Assembly (NCBI GenBank): GCA_963773835.1
Contig: CAVZCQ010000003.1
Coordinates: 458,402-522,401 of the forward strand
Direction of reading: 5' to 3'
Length of the DNA stretch: 64,000 bases
DNA from: JOPF136 sp963773835
GTDB lineage: Bacteria; Acidobacteriota; Terriglobia; Acidiferrales; UBA7541
Positions 26,477 through 36,322 of the stretch are shown here, in pieces. The notes under the pieces are model-generated. The model saw only the letters and a list, made by a program, of their open reading frames with translations, did no database searches and had not been told where the DNA came from. Each line of letters starts with the position of its first letter. Position 1 is the stretch's first letter. The position numbers and the translations under genes were made by a program.

Positions 26477-27070
26477 TCAGTCCGCCCCTTCTAACTCAAT
26501 CCACCGTTCGCTGCGATTGTAGTGAATAAGCGACCCTTTTCCCTGGAATCCATCTTCGATCCCGTCATGATGGAATGGCCCCAGTTGCTTGTTCTCCTTT
26601 CGCCTTCGGATCGAGTCCGGGGACGCCGTGGAGATAAACCGCGAATATCCCAGGTCTCCTTTCGAGTCGATTGCCTGGAGGTAATCGGTATCCTTTTGTC
26701 GACCGAGTTCTGCCGTCATTTTCCCGGACCCGTTCCAAAACACCAGGACCGAAGAAAATCCGCCGCGCGAGCACAACGCCGCCCAGTCCCTGTTTCCTCC
26801 AGTCCTGTACGCCCCCGAGATAACGTTTTCCGGCTGCTTCGCCCATTGCGTCTGCGGCACGAGGCAGCCCCGCTGTTCGAGTTCGGTGCGCACACCGCTC
26901 GGAAGCTGCGGGAACGCGGCGGGCGCTACCCGCGCGATACGGTAGGCATGGGTCTGCCCGTCTTGCCAACGGCTTTGCCCGTGCTCGACGTGCTCGTTGT
27001 GCTGTGGGCTGGCTGAGGCAACTCCAATGGCAAGGGTCAGAAGGGCAGCACGGATCGTCTGTGCTTTCAA
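26477..27070 (-). CDS. Secreted protein of unknown function
   Basis: I place the start at TTG (27070), which has AAGGA 8 nt before it and begins a signal peptide (KAQTIRAALLTLAIGVASAS). An upstream open extension has no protein character. The 197-residue product contains a Cys pair (RGCLVPQT and WAALCSR). It resembles uncharacterised small secreted proteins seen in Acidobacteria; I know no function. It precedes the aspartoacylase-family gene on the same strand. Confidence 0.65.
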   Translation of the reverse strand: MKAQTIRAALLTLAIGVASASPQHNEHVEHGQSRWQDGQTHAYRIARVAPAAFPQLPSGVRTELEQRGCLVPQTQWAKQPENVISGAYRTGGNRDWAALCSRGGFSSVLVFWNGSGKMTAELGRQKDTDYLQAIDSKGDLGYSRFISTASPDSIRRRKENKQLGPFHHDGIEDGFQGKGSLIHYNRSERWIELEGAD

Positions 27071-27191
27071 TTGATTTTTCCTTGCGGTGCGGCACCGAAG
27101 CCTATCACACGAGCCGTTCACGAGCAGTTCCCGGATCCGGGAGGCCGGCCCCTCCTTTGGCCCTCTCCTGCACTCGCGATATACTTTCCGA

Positions 27192-27743
27192 ATGCCGCGA
27201 AGCCAAAAAACCGCTCCGATGCACGGCACCACGATTCTGTGCGTGCGCCGCGACGGCAAAGTGGTGATGGCGGGGGACGGCCAAGTGACCCTCGGCGAGA
27301 GCATCATCAAACAGACCGCCAAGAAAGTCCGCCGCCTGTTCGAAGACAAAGTGCTCGCAGGCTTTGCCGGGCACACCGCGGACGCGCTCTCGCTGTTCTC
27401 CCGTTTCGAAGGGAAGCTGCAGGAATATCACGGCAATCTGGCGCGGGCCGCGGTGGAGCTGGCCAAAGACTGGCGCACCGACCGCCTGCTCCGCCACCTG
27501 GACGCGCTGCTCGTCGTCGCCGACACTAAGAGCACCTTCGTGCTCTCCGGCAACGGCGACATCATCGAGCCCGACGACGGCATCTGCGCCATCGGTTCGG
27601 GCGGGCCTTTCGCCCTGGCCGCGGCACGCGCCCTCGCCGGCCATACCAAACTCACCGCGCGCGAGATTGCCGAGGAGGCCATGCGTATCTCCAGCGAGAT
27701 TTGCATCTTCACCAACGACAATTTTTCCATCGAGGAACTGTGA
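27192..27743 (+). CDS. hslV: ATP-dependent protease peptidase subunit HslV
   Basis: HslV is the dodecameric Thr peptidase of the HslUV (ClpYQ) complex. The catalytic Thr lies in [14 protein letters not shown], so the active N-terminus (TTI) must be exposed by removing a short propeptide; the start is either ATG 27192 or ATG 27219. The conserved blocks [27 protein letters not shown] and AIGSGGP are all present. It overlaps hslU by 4 nt (GTGA), so the complex is made from one operon. Confidence 0.95.
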   Translation: MPRSQKTAPMHGTTILCVRRDGKVVMAGDGQVTLGESIIKQTAKKVRRLFEDKVLAGFAGHTADALSLFSRFEGKLQEYHGNLARAAVELAKDWRTDRLLRHLDALLVVADTKSTFVLSGNGDIIEPDDGICAIGSGGPFALAAARALAGHTKLTAREIAEEAMRISSEICIFTNDNFSIEEL

Positions 27744-29245
27744 GCGACAAGGACGACAAGCAGCGCGTGATTTACCTCCCCGGCGAGATGCCTCCGCAGG
27801 AGCCCGAGCAGCTTCCCGCCCTGGACGACATGACCCCGCGCGAAATCGTCGTGGAGCTGGACAAATACATCATCGGACAGACGCCGGCGAAGCGCGCCGT
27901 CGCCGTAGCCCTGCGCAACCGCGTCCGCCGGCAAAAGCTGCCTCCCGAGCTGGCGGAAGACATCCTGCCGAAAAACATCCTGATGATTGGCCCGACCGGC
28001 GTGGGCAAGACCGAAATCGCGCGCCGCCTGGCGCGGCTGGCGGGCTGCCCCTTCGTCAAAGTCGAAGCCTCGAAGTACACAGAAGTGGGCTACGTCGGCC
28101 GCGACGTCGAATCCATGGTCCGCGATTTGGTGGAAAACTCCATCGACATGATCCGCGAGGAAAAGCTCGACGAAGTGGCCGAACGCGCCGAGCAGACCGC
28201 CGAGGAGCGCTTGCTGGACCTGCTCCTCCCTCCGCCGGGCTATTCCACGCCCGGCCCCGCCACCGGCTCCTCAGGAGGCACCGGCGCGGGCCCGGCCCCG
28301 GTTTTCTCCGCTCAGGTCTCCAGCACCGGCTCGCCCTCTGACGAGGTCCACCGCATGGAGCAGTACGCGCGCACGCGCGAAAAGCTGCGCGCCCAGTTCC
28401 GCGACGCCAAGCTGGACACGCGCATGGTGGAAGTGGAAGTCCGCGAGCGCTCCATGCCCGCCTTCGAAATCGTTTCCAGCCAGGGCGTCGAGGAGATGGA
28501 CATCAACGTTCGCGACATGCTGTCCAACTTCTTCGGCCAGGGCAAAAAGAAGCGCAAGATGAGCGTGGCCGACGCCTACGAGTACCTCATTCAGGAAGAA
28601 GAAAACAAACTGATCGACATGGACCAGGTCACGCGCATGGCTGTGGACCGCGCCGAGCAGATGGGCATCATTTTCATCGACGAAATCGACAAAATCGCCG
28701 GCCGCGAATCGGGCCACGGACCGGACGTCTCCCGCGAGGGCGTGCAGCGCGACATCCTGCCCATCGTCGAGGGCACCACCGTCAATTCGCGTTACGGACT
28801 CATCCGCACCGAGCACATCCTGTTCGTCGCCGCAGGCGCCTTCCACGTGAGTAAGCCCTCCGACCTCATCCCCGAGCTCCAGGGGCGTTTCCCCATTCGC
28901 GTCGAGCTTGCGCCGCTCACGGAGATGGATTTTGTCCGCATTCTCACCGAACCGAAAAACGCCCTGATCAAGCAGTACGCTGCGTTGCTCGAGACCGAAG
29001 GGCTGAAGCTCTCCTTCGCGGACGACGCCATCGCCGCCCTGGCCAAATTCGCCGCGCAGGTCAACTCCCAGACCGAAAACATCGGCGCGCGCCGCCTGCA
29101 CACCATCCTGGAAAAGGTGCTGGATGAGCTTTCCTTCGAAGCCCCGGAGCTGAAGAAAAAAACCGTGAGGATCGACGCCGTCTACGTGCAGAAGCAGCTC
29201 GCCGATATCGTGAAGGACCAGGACCTGAGCCGCTACATTCTGTGA
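27740..29245 (+). CDS. hslU: ATP-dependent protease ATPase subunit HslU
   Basis: This AAA+ unfoldase feeds HslV. The 501-residue protein has the Walker [10 protein letters not shown] near residue 92 and [14 protein letters not shown], which contains the pore motif GYVG. The I-domain (about 135-270) includes a Gly/Pro/Ser-rich insert. Walker B is IIFIDEIDK near residue 325, and the C-terminus is DLSRYIL, which docks in HslV. I chose GTG 27740, overlapping the hslV stop, over an upstream in-frame TTG lying inside hslV. It is slightly longer than E. coli HslU (443 aa) because of the I-domain insert. Confidence 0.95.
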   Translation: MSDKDDKQRVIYLPGEMPPQEPEQLPALDDMTPREIVVELDKYIIGQTPAKRAVAVALRNRVRRQKLPPELAEDILPKNILMIGPTGVGKTEIARRLARLAGCPFVKVEASKYTEVGYVGRDVESMVRDLVENSIDMIREEKLDEVAERAEQTAEERLLDLLLPPPGYSTPGPATGSSGGTGAGPAPVFSAQVSSTGSPSDEVHRMEQYARTREKLRAQFRDAKLDTRMVEVEVRERSMPAFEIVSSQGVEEMDINVRDMLSNFFGQGKKKRKMSVADAYEYLIQEEENKLIDMDQVTRMAVDRAEQMGIIFIDEIDKIAGRESGHGPDVSREGVQRDILPIVEGTTVNSRYGLIRTEHILFVAAGAFHVSKPSDLIPELQGRFPIRVELAPLTEMDFVRILTEPKNALIKQYAALLETEGLKLSFADDAIAALAKFAAQVNSQTENIGARRLHTILEKVLDELSFEAPELKKKTVRIDAVYVQKQLADIVKDQDLSRYIL

Positions 29246-29441
29246 AGAACGAAAATCGAAGATCGAAATTCGAAAATCGAAAACCGCAGAGTCTCAGTCG
29301 GCTGGGTGCGGCCCCCAGTTCCGCGCGGTTTTCGTTTTCCCGTCTTCGATTTCCCTGGCATCGTGGCTGGCTGTGCGAGACTGTGCCCTCTGCCCGATTT
29401 TCGTTGTTCGAATTTCGATTTTCGATCTTTATTTTTGTCGC
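29246..29441. repeat. TTCGA-type degenerate repeats in opposite orientation
   Basis: Just after hslU a run of GAAAATCGAAGATCGAAATT and similar units (29250-29285) occurs. About 110 bases on, its inverse appears (GTTCGAATTTCGATTTTCGA, about 29405-29430). The two patches can form a long imperfect hairpin. Similar sequence lies before the SDR gene (23630-23665). The second patch falls inside the signal-peptide part of the next gene. Confidence 0.6.
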
Positions 29442-30516
29442 GGTTCTGCTCGAGGCCGCGTGTGGCGTACCCGCCGAGCCCCAGCCGCCTCATCCCGTCA
29501 TTCCCGAAGCGGTCACCAACCTCTCCGCGCGCCAGCGCGGCGACGGCGGCCTGCTCGCCTTCACGCCTCCGGCAAAGGACACGGACGGCGAAAAGCTCGA
29601 GAATCTTCCGAGCATGGAAATCCTGCGCGGGTTTGCTCCCGCCACGGCGCAGTCGCCGCCGTCCGGCGCGCTGCACGTGGTGTACACGCTTCCGGGCCCC
29701 GTGCTGAACAACTATCTGACCGGCGACCGCGTCGAGTTTCAGGACCCCATCCCCCCGGAAGAGGTTGCCCGCCATGCCGGCCAGCGCCTCTTCTATGTGG
29801 TGCGAGGCCGCGCCTCCAAGCGCGTGGCTTCCGAAGATTCCAACTCGGCCTCCTTCGTTGTGCATCCCGCGCCCGCGCCCATAGAGGAGGTGCGTGCCAC
29901 CGTGATCGAATCCGGAGTCGAATTGCGTTGGGAGCCGCCAGAAACCGCCAGCGGCGGCGCTCCGCTCACCACCCTCGGCGGATACAGGATCTATCGCTCG
30001 GAAGTGCCCGGCCCCGGCGCACAGGCTGCCGAGCGCCAACCCCTCGCGCTCGCGGGCGTTTCGCCCTCACCCAGCTATCTCGATAGCCAGATCGAGTGGG
30101 GAAAGACCTACGAGTACACCGTGCGGGGCGTGGCGCAGTACGGCGCGGAGGCGGTCGAGTCGGGCGCTTCGCGTCCCGTGGAGGTCACGCCGAAAGATAT
30201 CTTCCCTCCTGCGGCACCCCTCGAGCTGGTGGGCGTGTTCGTGCCCGCTGCCGCTGCATCCCCTGCAGCCGTGGAACTCTCCTGGGCCATCAGCCCCGAG
30301 GCGGACACCGCCGGATATTACGTCTATCGGGCGGGCGAAGGAGAAGAGAAAGCCCAACGGGTTACCTCCACGCTGTTGCTCACGCCCGCGTTTCGTGATA
30401 TTTCCCTCACGCCGGGGGCGACGTATCGGTACACTGTGACCGCGGTGGATCGTTCCGGAAACGAAAGCCAGCCCAGCAAACCAATTACTATGAAGATTCC
30501 CGTGGCTGGAGACTGA
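29383..30516 (+). CDS. Exported protein with fibronectin type III-like domains
   Basis: From GTG 29383 the product is 377 residues. A hydrophobic N-terminus (SLFEFRFSIFIFVAVLLEAA) ends at Cys, suggesting a lipoprotein, although the lipobox is imperfect (Glu at -3). Then come two or three fibronectin III-like domains: GLLAFTPP..., VELRWEPPE...GGYRIYRS (about 160-260) and VELSWAISPEADTAGYYVYR (about 285-370). Such domains mediate binding outside the cell. Much of the signal sequence is encoded by a TTCGATTTTCGA repeat. An in-frame start at 29242 also exists but would add a basic, repeat-encoded stretch. Confidence 0.7.
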   Translation: MPSARFSLFEFRFSIFIFVAVLLEAACGVPAEPQPPHPVIPEAVTNLSARQRGDGGLLAFTPPAKDTDGEKLENLPSMEILRGFAPATAQSPPSGALHVVYTLPGPVLNNYLTGDRVEFQDPIPPEEVARHAGQRLFYVVRGRASKRVASEDSNSASFVVHPAPAPIEEVRATVIESGVELRWEPPETASGGAPLTTLGGYRIYRSEVPGPGAQAAERQPLALAGVSPSPSYLDSQIEWGKTYEYTVRGVAQYGAEAVESGASRPVEVTPKDIFPPAAPLELVGVFVPAAAASPAAVELSWAISPEADTAGYYVYRAGEGEEKAQRVTSTLLLTPAFRDISLTPGATYRYTVTAVDRSGNESQPSKPITMKIPVAGD

Positions 30517-30522
30517 GAGCCG

Positions 30523-31008
30523 ATGGCGATGGCGCCCACCCATCTCCCTGGCGCTGCGTGGTTGCGGTGGCTCAAGAACCTGCCGCTGCGCATCGGCGTG
30601 CTCACTGGGATTTACCTGACCGTGGTGATGACCGCGGCGCTGTTGTGCGCCAACCGCATCCCGGAGCTCGAGCCGTACGCAGACCTGAGGAATTGGATCT
30701 GCAGCAGCCTGTTTATTCTGATTGCGCTGATCCCGGTGGCCACCTTTCGGCGCTCTCCCTGGGCCCTGTTCACCTCTGCGGTGTCCGGATGGCTGATGTT
30801 CAGCCTGGCCTATGGCGTTGCCGGGATTTTCTTCGAGAATCTGCAATCGCGGCTGAACAAAACCACCTTTCACATGTTCATGCTTGGTGCCGGGAGCTAC
30901 GCGGTGATCGCTGTGGCCATCTGGGTGGGCGACATGACCAGGGCCGTCCTCGCGCATGGATTCGCTCATCCCCATCACCGCACTCCCACCGCGCGTCCCA
31001 ACGAATGA
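30523..31008 (+). CDS. Small multi-helix membrane protein, unknown function
   Basis: The 161-residue product has four hydrophobic segments (about 22-44, 60-78, 82-105 and 118-142) and a His-rich, soluble C-terminus. It starts 6 nt after the fibronectin-type gene, and the ATG of the FAH-family gene overlaps its stop (ATGA), so it sits in an operon. I recognise no family. Confidence 0.7.
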   Translation: MAMAPTHLPGAAWLRWLKNLPLRIGVLTGIYLTVVMTAALLCANRIPELEPYADLRNWICSSLFILIALIPVATFRRSPWALFTSAVSGWLMFSLAYGVAGIFFENLQSRLNKTTFHMFMLGAGSYAVIAVAIWVGDMTRAVLAHGFAHPHHRTPTARPNE

Positions 31009-31814
31009 AGATTGCCCGCGTTCAGCCACTCTTCCTCGCCCCTCCTTCGCCGCACCAGGAAAGCCGGACCGCAGCTTCGCCTTGCTACGCGGCGATTGAA
31101 GGCGAGACCGCATGGGAAATCGACGGGCCGTTTGCCGGAGCACGGAAGCGCACCGGCCGCTCCTGGCCGCTCGCCGAAGTGCGGCTGGTCGCGCCCATCG
31201 TGCCCACCAAAGTAGTTTGCCAGGGACGTAACTACGTCGAGCACGCCGCCGAGCTGAATAATCCTGTTCCCAAAGAGCCGCTGATTTTCCTGAAGCCGCC
31301 TTCCTCCGTAATCGGGCCGGACGAGCCCATCCTGTTGCCGCTCATCTCCAAGCGCGTGGACTTCGAGGGAGAAATTGCTGCGGTCATCGGCCGCACCTGC
31401 AGCCAGCTGGCGGATGGCGACGCCGTCGCTCCTTTCCTGCTCGGCTACACCTGCCTGAACGACGTGACTGCGCGCGACCTCCAGAAAGCCGACGGCCGCT
31501 TCACCCGCGCTAAAGGGTTCGACACCTTCTGCCCGCTTGGCCCGGTGATCGAAACCGATTTCAACCTCGCCGCCGCCTCAGTGGAGACCCGCGTCAATGG
31601 CGAGCGCCGCCAGTTCGGCCGCACCTCCGAGATGATCTTTTCCGTTGATGCTATAATTCGCTGGGTTTCGCGCATCATGACGCTCGAGCCCGGCGACGTT
31701 GTCGCCACGGGAACTCCGGCTGGCGTAGGGCCGCTGGCGCCGGGCGACGTGGTGGAAGTCGCCGTGAGCGGTATCGGCACGCTGCGCAACCCGGTGGCCT
31801 CGCGCGAAGACTGA
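31005..31814 (+). CDS. Fumarylacetoacetate hydrolase-family protein
   Basis: The 269-residue protein has the FAH C-terminal domain. It starts VCQGRNYVEHAAEL, then PLIFLKPPSSVIGPDEPI, and DFEGEIAAVIGR supplies the Glu metal ligands. GYTCLNDVTARDLQ comes next, and TGTPAGVGPL is near the end. Such enzymes cleave or isomerise acylpyruvates or oxo-diacids of aromatic catabolism using Mg2+. ATG 31005 overlaps the upstream stop; the longer open frame upstream is a shadow. The precise substrate cannot be read from sequence. Confidence 0.88.
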   Translation: MKIARVQPLFLAPPSPHQESRTAASPCYAAIEGETAWEIDGPFAGARKRTGRSWPLAEVRLVAPIVPTKVVCQGRNYVEHAAELNNPVPKEPLIFLKPPSSVIGPDEPILLPLISKRVDFEGEIAAVIGRTCSQLADGDAVAPFLLGYTCLNDVTARDLQKADGRFTRAKGFDTFCPLGPVIETDFNLAAASVETRVNGERRQFGRTSEMIFSVDAIIRWVSRIMTLEPGDVVATGTPAGVGPLAPGDVVEVAVSGIGTLRNPVASRED

Positions 31815-31896
31815 GCCGTGGCACCGCGGCCTGCGCGCCGTAACCCGCGCCCTGCGGCGCACCCAGCCGGCTCCGCGAGGCGGCTGAAGGCGGACG

Positions 31897-32340
31897 TTGA
31901 CAACTTTGCTCGCTCATCCCTTCGTTCCCATTCTCGGCGCCGCGGCCGCGCTGCTCTTCGCCGCCGCCGCGCTGTGGTGGTGGCGCCGCCGTCCTCGCGA
32001 CCCGGAAGAAATCGAACGCCGCCGCCGCGAGTATCTCAGCCGCGTTGGCCGCATCGTTGAAGGCGAAATTCTGGAAATCCGCGAATCGCCTGCCGCCCCG
32101 GCCCTCACGGGACGCAGCCGTGGCGCGCATGCGTCCAACGGCGATGGCAAACGTTCCTTCGTCTGCTACACTTACGCCATTTCCGGTGTCACCTACGAGA
32201 CTGCTCAGGACGTCACGGGCTTCGAGGAGCGCGCCTGCCTCGACCGCTTGATCACCGGCCAGCCGGCCAGCGTCAAATACGATCCGCAGTCGCCCGGGAA
32301 TTCCATGCTCATCGCCGAGGACTGGAACGGCCTCGACTGA
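31897..32340 (+). CDS. Membrane-anchored DUF3592-like protein
   Basis: The likely start is TTG 31897, which has GAAGG 6 nt upstream. The 147 residues comprise an N-terminal helix (about 8-30), a basic RRR stretch, and a beta-rich domain with SFVCYTYAISGVTYETAQDV and VKYDPQSPGNSML. That pattern of a surface-exposed, SH3-like module is seen in DUF3592-type proteins. The function is unknown. Confidence 0.6.
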   Translation: MTTLLAHPFVPILGAAAALLFAAAALWWWRRRPRDPEEIERRRREYLSRVGRIVEGEILEIRESPAAPALTGRSRGAHASNGDGKRSFVCYTYAISGVTYETAQDVTGFEERACLDRLITGQPASVKYDPQSPGNSMLIAEDWNGLD

Positions 32341-32457
32341 AGCTTCACGTTCCACCGGGGCATGTTCGGGGCGATAATGGAACGGTGGGGATCCGCTTTG
32401 GATGCCCGGCCATCCTCTCCCCGCGGGGGCGTTTGAAATCGGCTCGAAGGAGCGCAC

Positions 32458-32721
32458 ATGGTACGGAGGTTGCTCGGGGTGGTCGCGTCGCTGCTCGGCG
32501 CCGCTCTCACTCTGGCCTCCGCCTTTTTGCTGCTGCACATGACGGTGCAATCGGAACTCTTGGAAAACGCGCTGGTCCGCAATCTCGCCATGCTGGGAAC
32601 CCTGATTGCCGGAGTGCTCCTGCTGATGGGCAGCGTCTATATCGGCACGCGGATCTCGGTCCTGCTGTTTGCTAGAAATGAGCACGCCGAAGATCCGGGG
32701 AAGAGGTACGAACACCCGTGA
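32458..32721 (+). CDS. Small two-helix membrane protein
   Basis: ATG 32458 has a good GAAGGAG site. The 87-residue product has two membrane helices (about 5-28 and 43-67) joined by a short loop (VQSELLENALVRN). No family is recognised. The remains of a citrate-synthase gene start right after its stop. Confidence 0.65.
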   Translation: MVRRLLGVVASLLGAALTLASAFLLLHMTVQSELLENALVRNLAMLGTLIAGVLLLMGSVYIGTRISVLLFARNEHAEDPGKRYEHP

Positions 32722-32722
32722 T

Positions 32723-32875
32723 ATCCCGCCGTGCGCGTTTGTCGCCATGTTGGCCTGCGGGCGCACGGCTGGATGGTGCGCCCACGTCATCGAACAGCGC
32801 GCCGAGGACCACCTGATCCGCCCTCAGTCGGAGTACATTGGACCGAAGGACCTCAAACTGGCGCGCGAGAGATAG
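32723..32875 (+). pseudogene. C-terminal remnant of a citrate/2-methylcitrate synthase
   Basis: The frame ending at 32875 reads IPPCAFVAMLACGRTAGWCA and then HVIEQRAEDHLIRPQSEYIG. This is the well-conserved last segment of citrate synthases (SRxxGWxAHxxEQ...NRLIRPRxxYxG). Nothing upstream encodes the rest of the enzyme, which is normally 370-430 residues. The fragment probably marks a past deletion. It ends 9 nt before the carboxyltransferase gene. Confidence 0.7.
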
Positions 32876-32884
32876 GACGCTTCG

Positions 32885-34441
32885 ATGGACACAAAACAGC
32901 GGCTCGAAGAACTCAAAAAGCGCGACGCCCTCGCCGAAGCCGGCGGCGGCCCCGAACGCCGCGAGCGCCAGCACAAAGAAGGGAAACTCACCGCACGCGA
33001 GCGCATCGAGCTGCTCTGCGACGAAGGCACCTTCGAGGAGCTGGATAAATACGTCGCGCACCGCTGCGTTGATTTCGGCATGGCGGAACAGCGCATTGTG
33101 GGCGACGGGTTCGTCACCGGCTTCGGCCGGGTGGACGGCCGCCTCCTCTACGTCTTCGCCCAGGATTTCACCGTCTTCGGCGGCTCGCTCTCCGAATCGA
33201 ACGCCATGAAGATCTGCAAAATCATGGATCACGCCATGCGCAACGGCGCGCCCGTCATCGGCCTGAACGACTCCGGCGGCGCCCGCATCCAGGAGGGCGT
33301 GATGTCGCTCGCCGGTTACGCCGAAATTTTTCTGCGCAACACGCTGTCGAGCGGCGTTGTCCCCCAGATCAGCGCCATCCTCGGCCCCTGTGCCGGGGGC
33401 GCCGTCTATTCCCCGGCCATCACCGATTTCGTGCTCATGACCCGCGACGCCTCTTGCATGTTCGTCACCGGGCCCGACGTCATCAAGACCGTCACGCACG
33501 AAGACGTCACCAAGGAAGAGCTCGGCGGCGCCATGACCCACAACACCACCAGCGGCGTCGCCCATTTCATTTCCCGTGACGATGCGGACTGCATGGCCAT
33601 GATCCGCGAGCTGCTCAGTTTCCTGCCCTCCAACAACCTCGAAGATCCGCCCCGCCGCGCCTCCACCGACCCGGCCGATCGCGCCGAGCCGGGCCTCGAC
33701 CGCATCATCCCCGCCGACCCCATGGTGCCCTACGACATCAAAGACGTGATTCATGCCGTGGTGGACGATGGCTACTTTTTCGAAGTTCACGAGCACTACG
33801 CCAAGAACATCGTCGTCGGTTTTGCCCGCCTCGATGGCCGTCCCGTCGGCATCGTCGCCAACCAGCCCGCGTTCCTGGCCGGCTGCCTGGACATCAATGC
33901 TTCCGTGAAGGGCGCGCGCTTCGTCCGTTTCTGCGACGCGTTCAACATCCCGCTGGTCACTTTCGAGGACGTGCCCGGCTTTTTGCCCGGCACGCAGCAG
34001 GAATTCGGCGGCATCATCCGCCACGGCGCCAAACTCCTGTTTGCGTTCGCGGAAGCCACTGTCCCCAAACTCACCGTCATCACCCGCAAGGCCTATGGCG
34101 GCGCCTATTGCGTTATGGCTTCTAAGCACATCCGCACGGATGTGAATTTCGCCTGGCCCACCGCCGAAATTGCTGTGATGGGGCCGGAAGGCGCCGTGAA
34201 TATCGTCTATAAGCGCGAACTGGACCGCACCGCGCCGGAAGACCGCGAAGCCCTCCGCAAAGAAAAAATCGAGGAGTTCCGCGAGCGCTTCGCCAACCCG
34301 TTCGTAGCCGCCGAACGCGGCTACATCGACGCCGTCATCCCGCCTGCGCTTACCCGCCCCAGACTCATCACCGCGCTCCGCGCACTCGACACCAAGCGCG
34401 ACACCAACCCGAAGAAAAAGCACGGCAACATTCCCCTCTGA
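32885..34441 (+). CDS. Acyl-CoA carboxylase carboxyltransferase subunit (PccB-like)
   Basis: The 518-residue protein belongs to the carboxyltransferase family that moves CO2 from biotin to acetyl- or propionyl-CoA. It shows [11 protein letters not shown], then [14 protein letters not shown] near residue 125 and [12 protein letters not shown] near residue 165 (oxyanion loops). [20 protein letters not shown] near residue 365 and [11 protein letters not shown] near residue 400 lie in the second crotonase-like half. Its biotin carboxylase and carrier partners lie 4 kb further on (38.4-40.4 kb). The acyl substrate is not certain. Confidence 0.92.
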   Translation: MDTKQRLEELKKRDALAEAGGGPERRERQHKEGKLTARERIELLCDEGTFEELDKYVAHRCVDFGMAEQRIVGDGFVTGFGRVDGRLLYVFAQDFTVFGGSLSESNAMKICKIMDHAMRNGAPVIGLNDSGGARIQEGVMSLAGYAEIFLRNTLSSGVVPQISAILGPCAGGAVYSPAITDFVLMTRDASCMFVTGPDVIKTVTHEDVTKEELGGAMTHNTTSGVAHFISRDDADCMAMIRELLSFLPSNNLEDPPRRASTDPADRAEPGLDRIIPADPMVPYDIKDVIHAVVDDGYFFEVHEHYAKNIVVGFARLDGRPVGIVANQPAFLAGCLDINASVKGARFVRFCDAFNIPLVTFEDVPGFLPGTQQEFGGIIRHGAKLLFAFAEATVPKLTVITRKAYGGAYCVMASKHIRTDVNFAWPTAEIAVMGPEGAVNIVYKRELDRTAPEDREALRKEKIEEFRERFANPFVAAERGYIDAVIPPALTRPRLITALRALDTKRDTNPKKKHGNIPL

Positions 34442-34608
34442 CCCGTAGCACAGCCTCCCGACGTTTCGGGACCTTGCTGCGCTCTGGATGCAGCGGGGCA
34501 TGCTCGTTGGCTGCCGGTAACTGTCCTCACTGTCTTCCCGAGCGGAGCCAGGGACCTGCTTTTTCCCCGCTTTCTGTGCCAGACTAGCGATTCACAAAGG
34601 AGCCGCCC

Positions 34609-35289
34609 ATGGACGCCGCTGAATCCGCAAAAATCGTCGCCGCACAAAAGAGCCTCGAATTAGTGAAAGACGGGATGGTGGTGGGCCTCGGCTCCGGTTC
34701 GACCGCCACTCACTTCATCAAACTGCTCGGTGAGAAGGTGAAGAGCGGCCTGAAAATCCGCGGAATCCCATCTTCAAAAGCGAGCGAGGATCTGGCCAAA
34801 TCCCTCTCTATTCCCATCATCGATTTTCGCCAGTCCGCCGAAATCGACGTGGCCATCGACGGCGCCGATGAAATCGGCCCCCATCTGGCGCTCGTGAAAG
34901 GCGGCGGCGGGGCGTTGCTGCGCGAGAAGATCGTCGCCAGCGCCGCGAAGCGGTTCATCGTCGTCGCCGATTCCAGCAAAATCGTCCGCCGCCTCGGAAA
35001 ATTTCCTCTGCCGGTGGAAGTGATCCCCATGGCCTCGCCCCTGGTGGAGAAGAAAATCCAGGCCCTGGGAATCCGCCCCAGAGTGCGGCAGGCGAAATCG
35101 GGGGGCGACTACATCACCGACGAAGGCAATCTCATCCTCGATTGCGAATGCGGCGAGATTCAGGACCCCGACGCGCTCGCGGCTTCGATCCGCGCCATGG
35201 TCGGCGTGGTCGAGCACGGCCTGTTCCTCAACATGGCGGAAATGGCGCTGGTCGCCGACGGTGCCGAAGTAAAAACTATTTACAAGTAG
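34609..35289 (+). CDS. rpiA: Ribose-5-phosphate isomerase A
   Basis: RpiA interconverts ribose-5-phosphate and ribulose-5-phosphate in the pentose phosphate pathway. The 226-residue protein has VVGLGSGSTATHFI near residue 25, AIDGADEIGP near residue 82 and KGGGGALLREKIVA near residue 95 (catalytic Glu), with NGE/EHGLF-type residues near the end. The length is normal. It starts at ATG 34609 with AAAGGAG upstream. Confidence 0.95.
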   Translation: MDAAESAKIVAAQKSLELVKDGMVVGLGSGSTATHFIKLLGEKVKSGLKIRGIPSSKASEDLAKSLSIPIIDFRQSAEIDVAIDGADEIGPHLALVKGGGGALLREKIVASAAKRFIVVADSSKIVRRLGKFPLPVEVIPMASPLVEKKIQALGIRPRVRQAKSGGDYITDEGNLILDCECGEIQDPDALAASIRAMVGVVEHGLFLNMAEMALVADGAEVKTIYK

Positions 35290-35382
35290 AAGGAGCTAAG
35301 CGGCATTCGGAATTCCCAGCCGCCCCGGCGGGACAAATGGTGGAAACCAGTCACCAGTGACTCTTCACCGATTGGGCCAGGC

Positions 35383-36171
35383 TCACTGTTTCGCCGCTGG
35401 CTGCGGCTGTGATGCTCTCATCTCGCGGTCGAACACGTACCGCACCACCACGGTGGCATTCAAATGGCTGTCCAGCAGCCGGAAGGTTTCGATGAGCACC
35501 GCGCCGCCATCCGAATAGGCCAGGATGCGCTCGATTTTTGCTTTGTGCGGGCCGTCCTCGGTCGCCACCAGACGTTCGCCATCCCATTTCGCCGCGGTTT
35601 CCTTGTACGTGTCGCTGTTCGATGACTGCAGCTTTCGCCCGTCCGTGAAGAGCGCGCGCTTCCGGTCCTGCTCGTCGTTCAATTCCACTTCGTTTTCTTT
35701 CTGGATGACCGTCAGGTTGAACGAAGGGTTCATCAGGTCGCTCATCTTCGCGAGGTCGGAATCGCTGTATGTGTCGCCTCCGGCGCGCCGGCCGCCCCCA
35801 CCGCCTGGATACCCGCCCCCTCCCGGATAGCCGCCACCCCCAGGATAGCCTCCTCCGCCCGGATACCCTCCGCCGACGCGTCCGCCTCCGCCATATCCGC
35901 CCCGGCTGCGCTGCGACTGCTCCGCCTGCTGCACTTTCGCCCGTCCGTCGTCGCTCTCGTCCCGGTTCAATTTCCAGGTGCCGAGGATCGTGGGTTTGCC
36001 CTGATATTTCGGTGGCGGAGGCGGAGGCGGAGTGTCCACGGTCGGCTGCGCTGACTGCGGCATCACGATCGGTCCCGGCGGCGCCTGCGCGTACATCAGC
36101 CCCGGGCAGGCGATGCTCGCTCCGCCGAAAACCACGGACAGCAAAAGCGAGCGGTTTGGTCTGATTCTCAT
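35383..36171 (-). CDS. Secreted protein with Pro-rich and GGYPG-repeat region
   Basis: From ATG 36171 the product is 262 residues: a signal peptide (LLLSVVFGGASIACPGLMYA), a Pro run (TPPPPPPPK) and GTWKLNRDESD. Next are five near-identical GGYPG units (about residues 95-125, DNA repeats near 35800-35870), and then a beta-rich domain. The motif GTWKLNxxKS is common in Acidobacterial exported proteins of unknown role. A second in-frame ATG six codons upstream is possible. The repeat tract may vary in length between strains. Confidence 0.65.
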   Translation of the reverse strand: MRIRPNRSLLLSVVFGGASIACPGLMYAQAPPGPIVMPQSAQPTVDTPPPPPPPKYQGKPTILGTWKLNRDESDDGRAKVQQAEQSQRSRGGYGGGGRVGGGYPGGGGYPGGGGYPGGGGYPGGGGGRRAGGDTYSDSDLAKMSDLMNPSFNLTVIQKENEVELNDEQDRKRALFTDGRKLQSSNSDTYKETAAKWDGERLVATEDGPHKAKIERILAYSDGGAVLIETFRLLDSHLNATVVVRYVFDREMRASQPQPAAKQ

Positions 36172-36322
36172 TCTTTCCCTCGGTGTCAAAGGATCCGTCC
36201 GTCAGGCGCGCCTCGAACGGAGAAGCACTCCCATACGGATGCGCGTGGAGCGGAAAAAGATGTCGATCTCCATTCACCAAAAAGGCCGCAGGCTGTGTTG
36301 GAGGCGCCTTGAATCGCCTCGT

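Noticed and set aside
32672..34501. 609-codon minus-strand frame opposite the carboxyltransferase gene
   Set aside because: It is antisense to a clear PccB-like gene and shows no family features.
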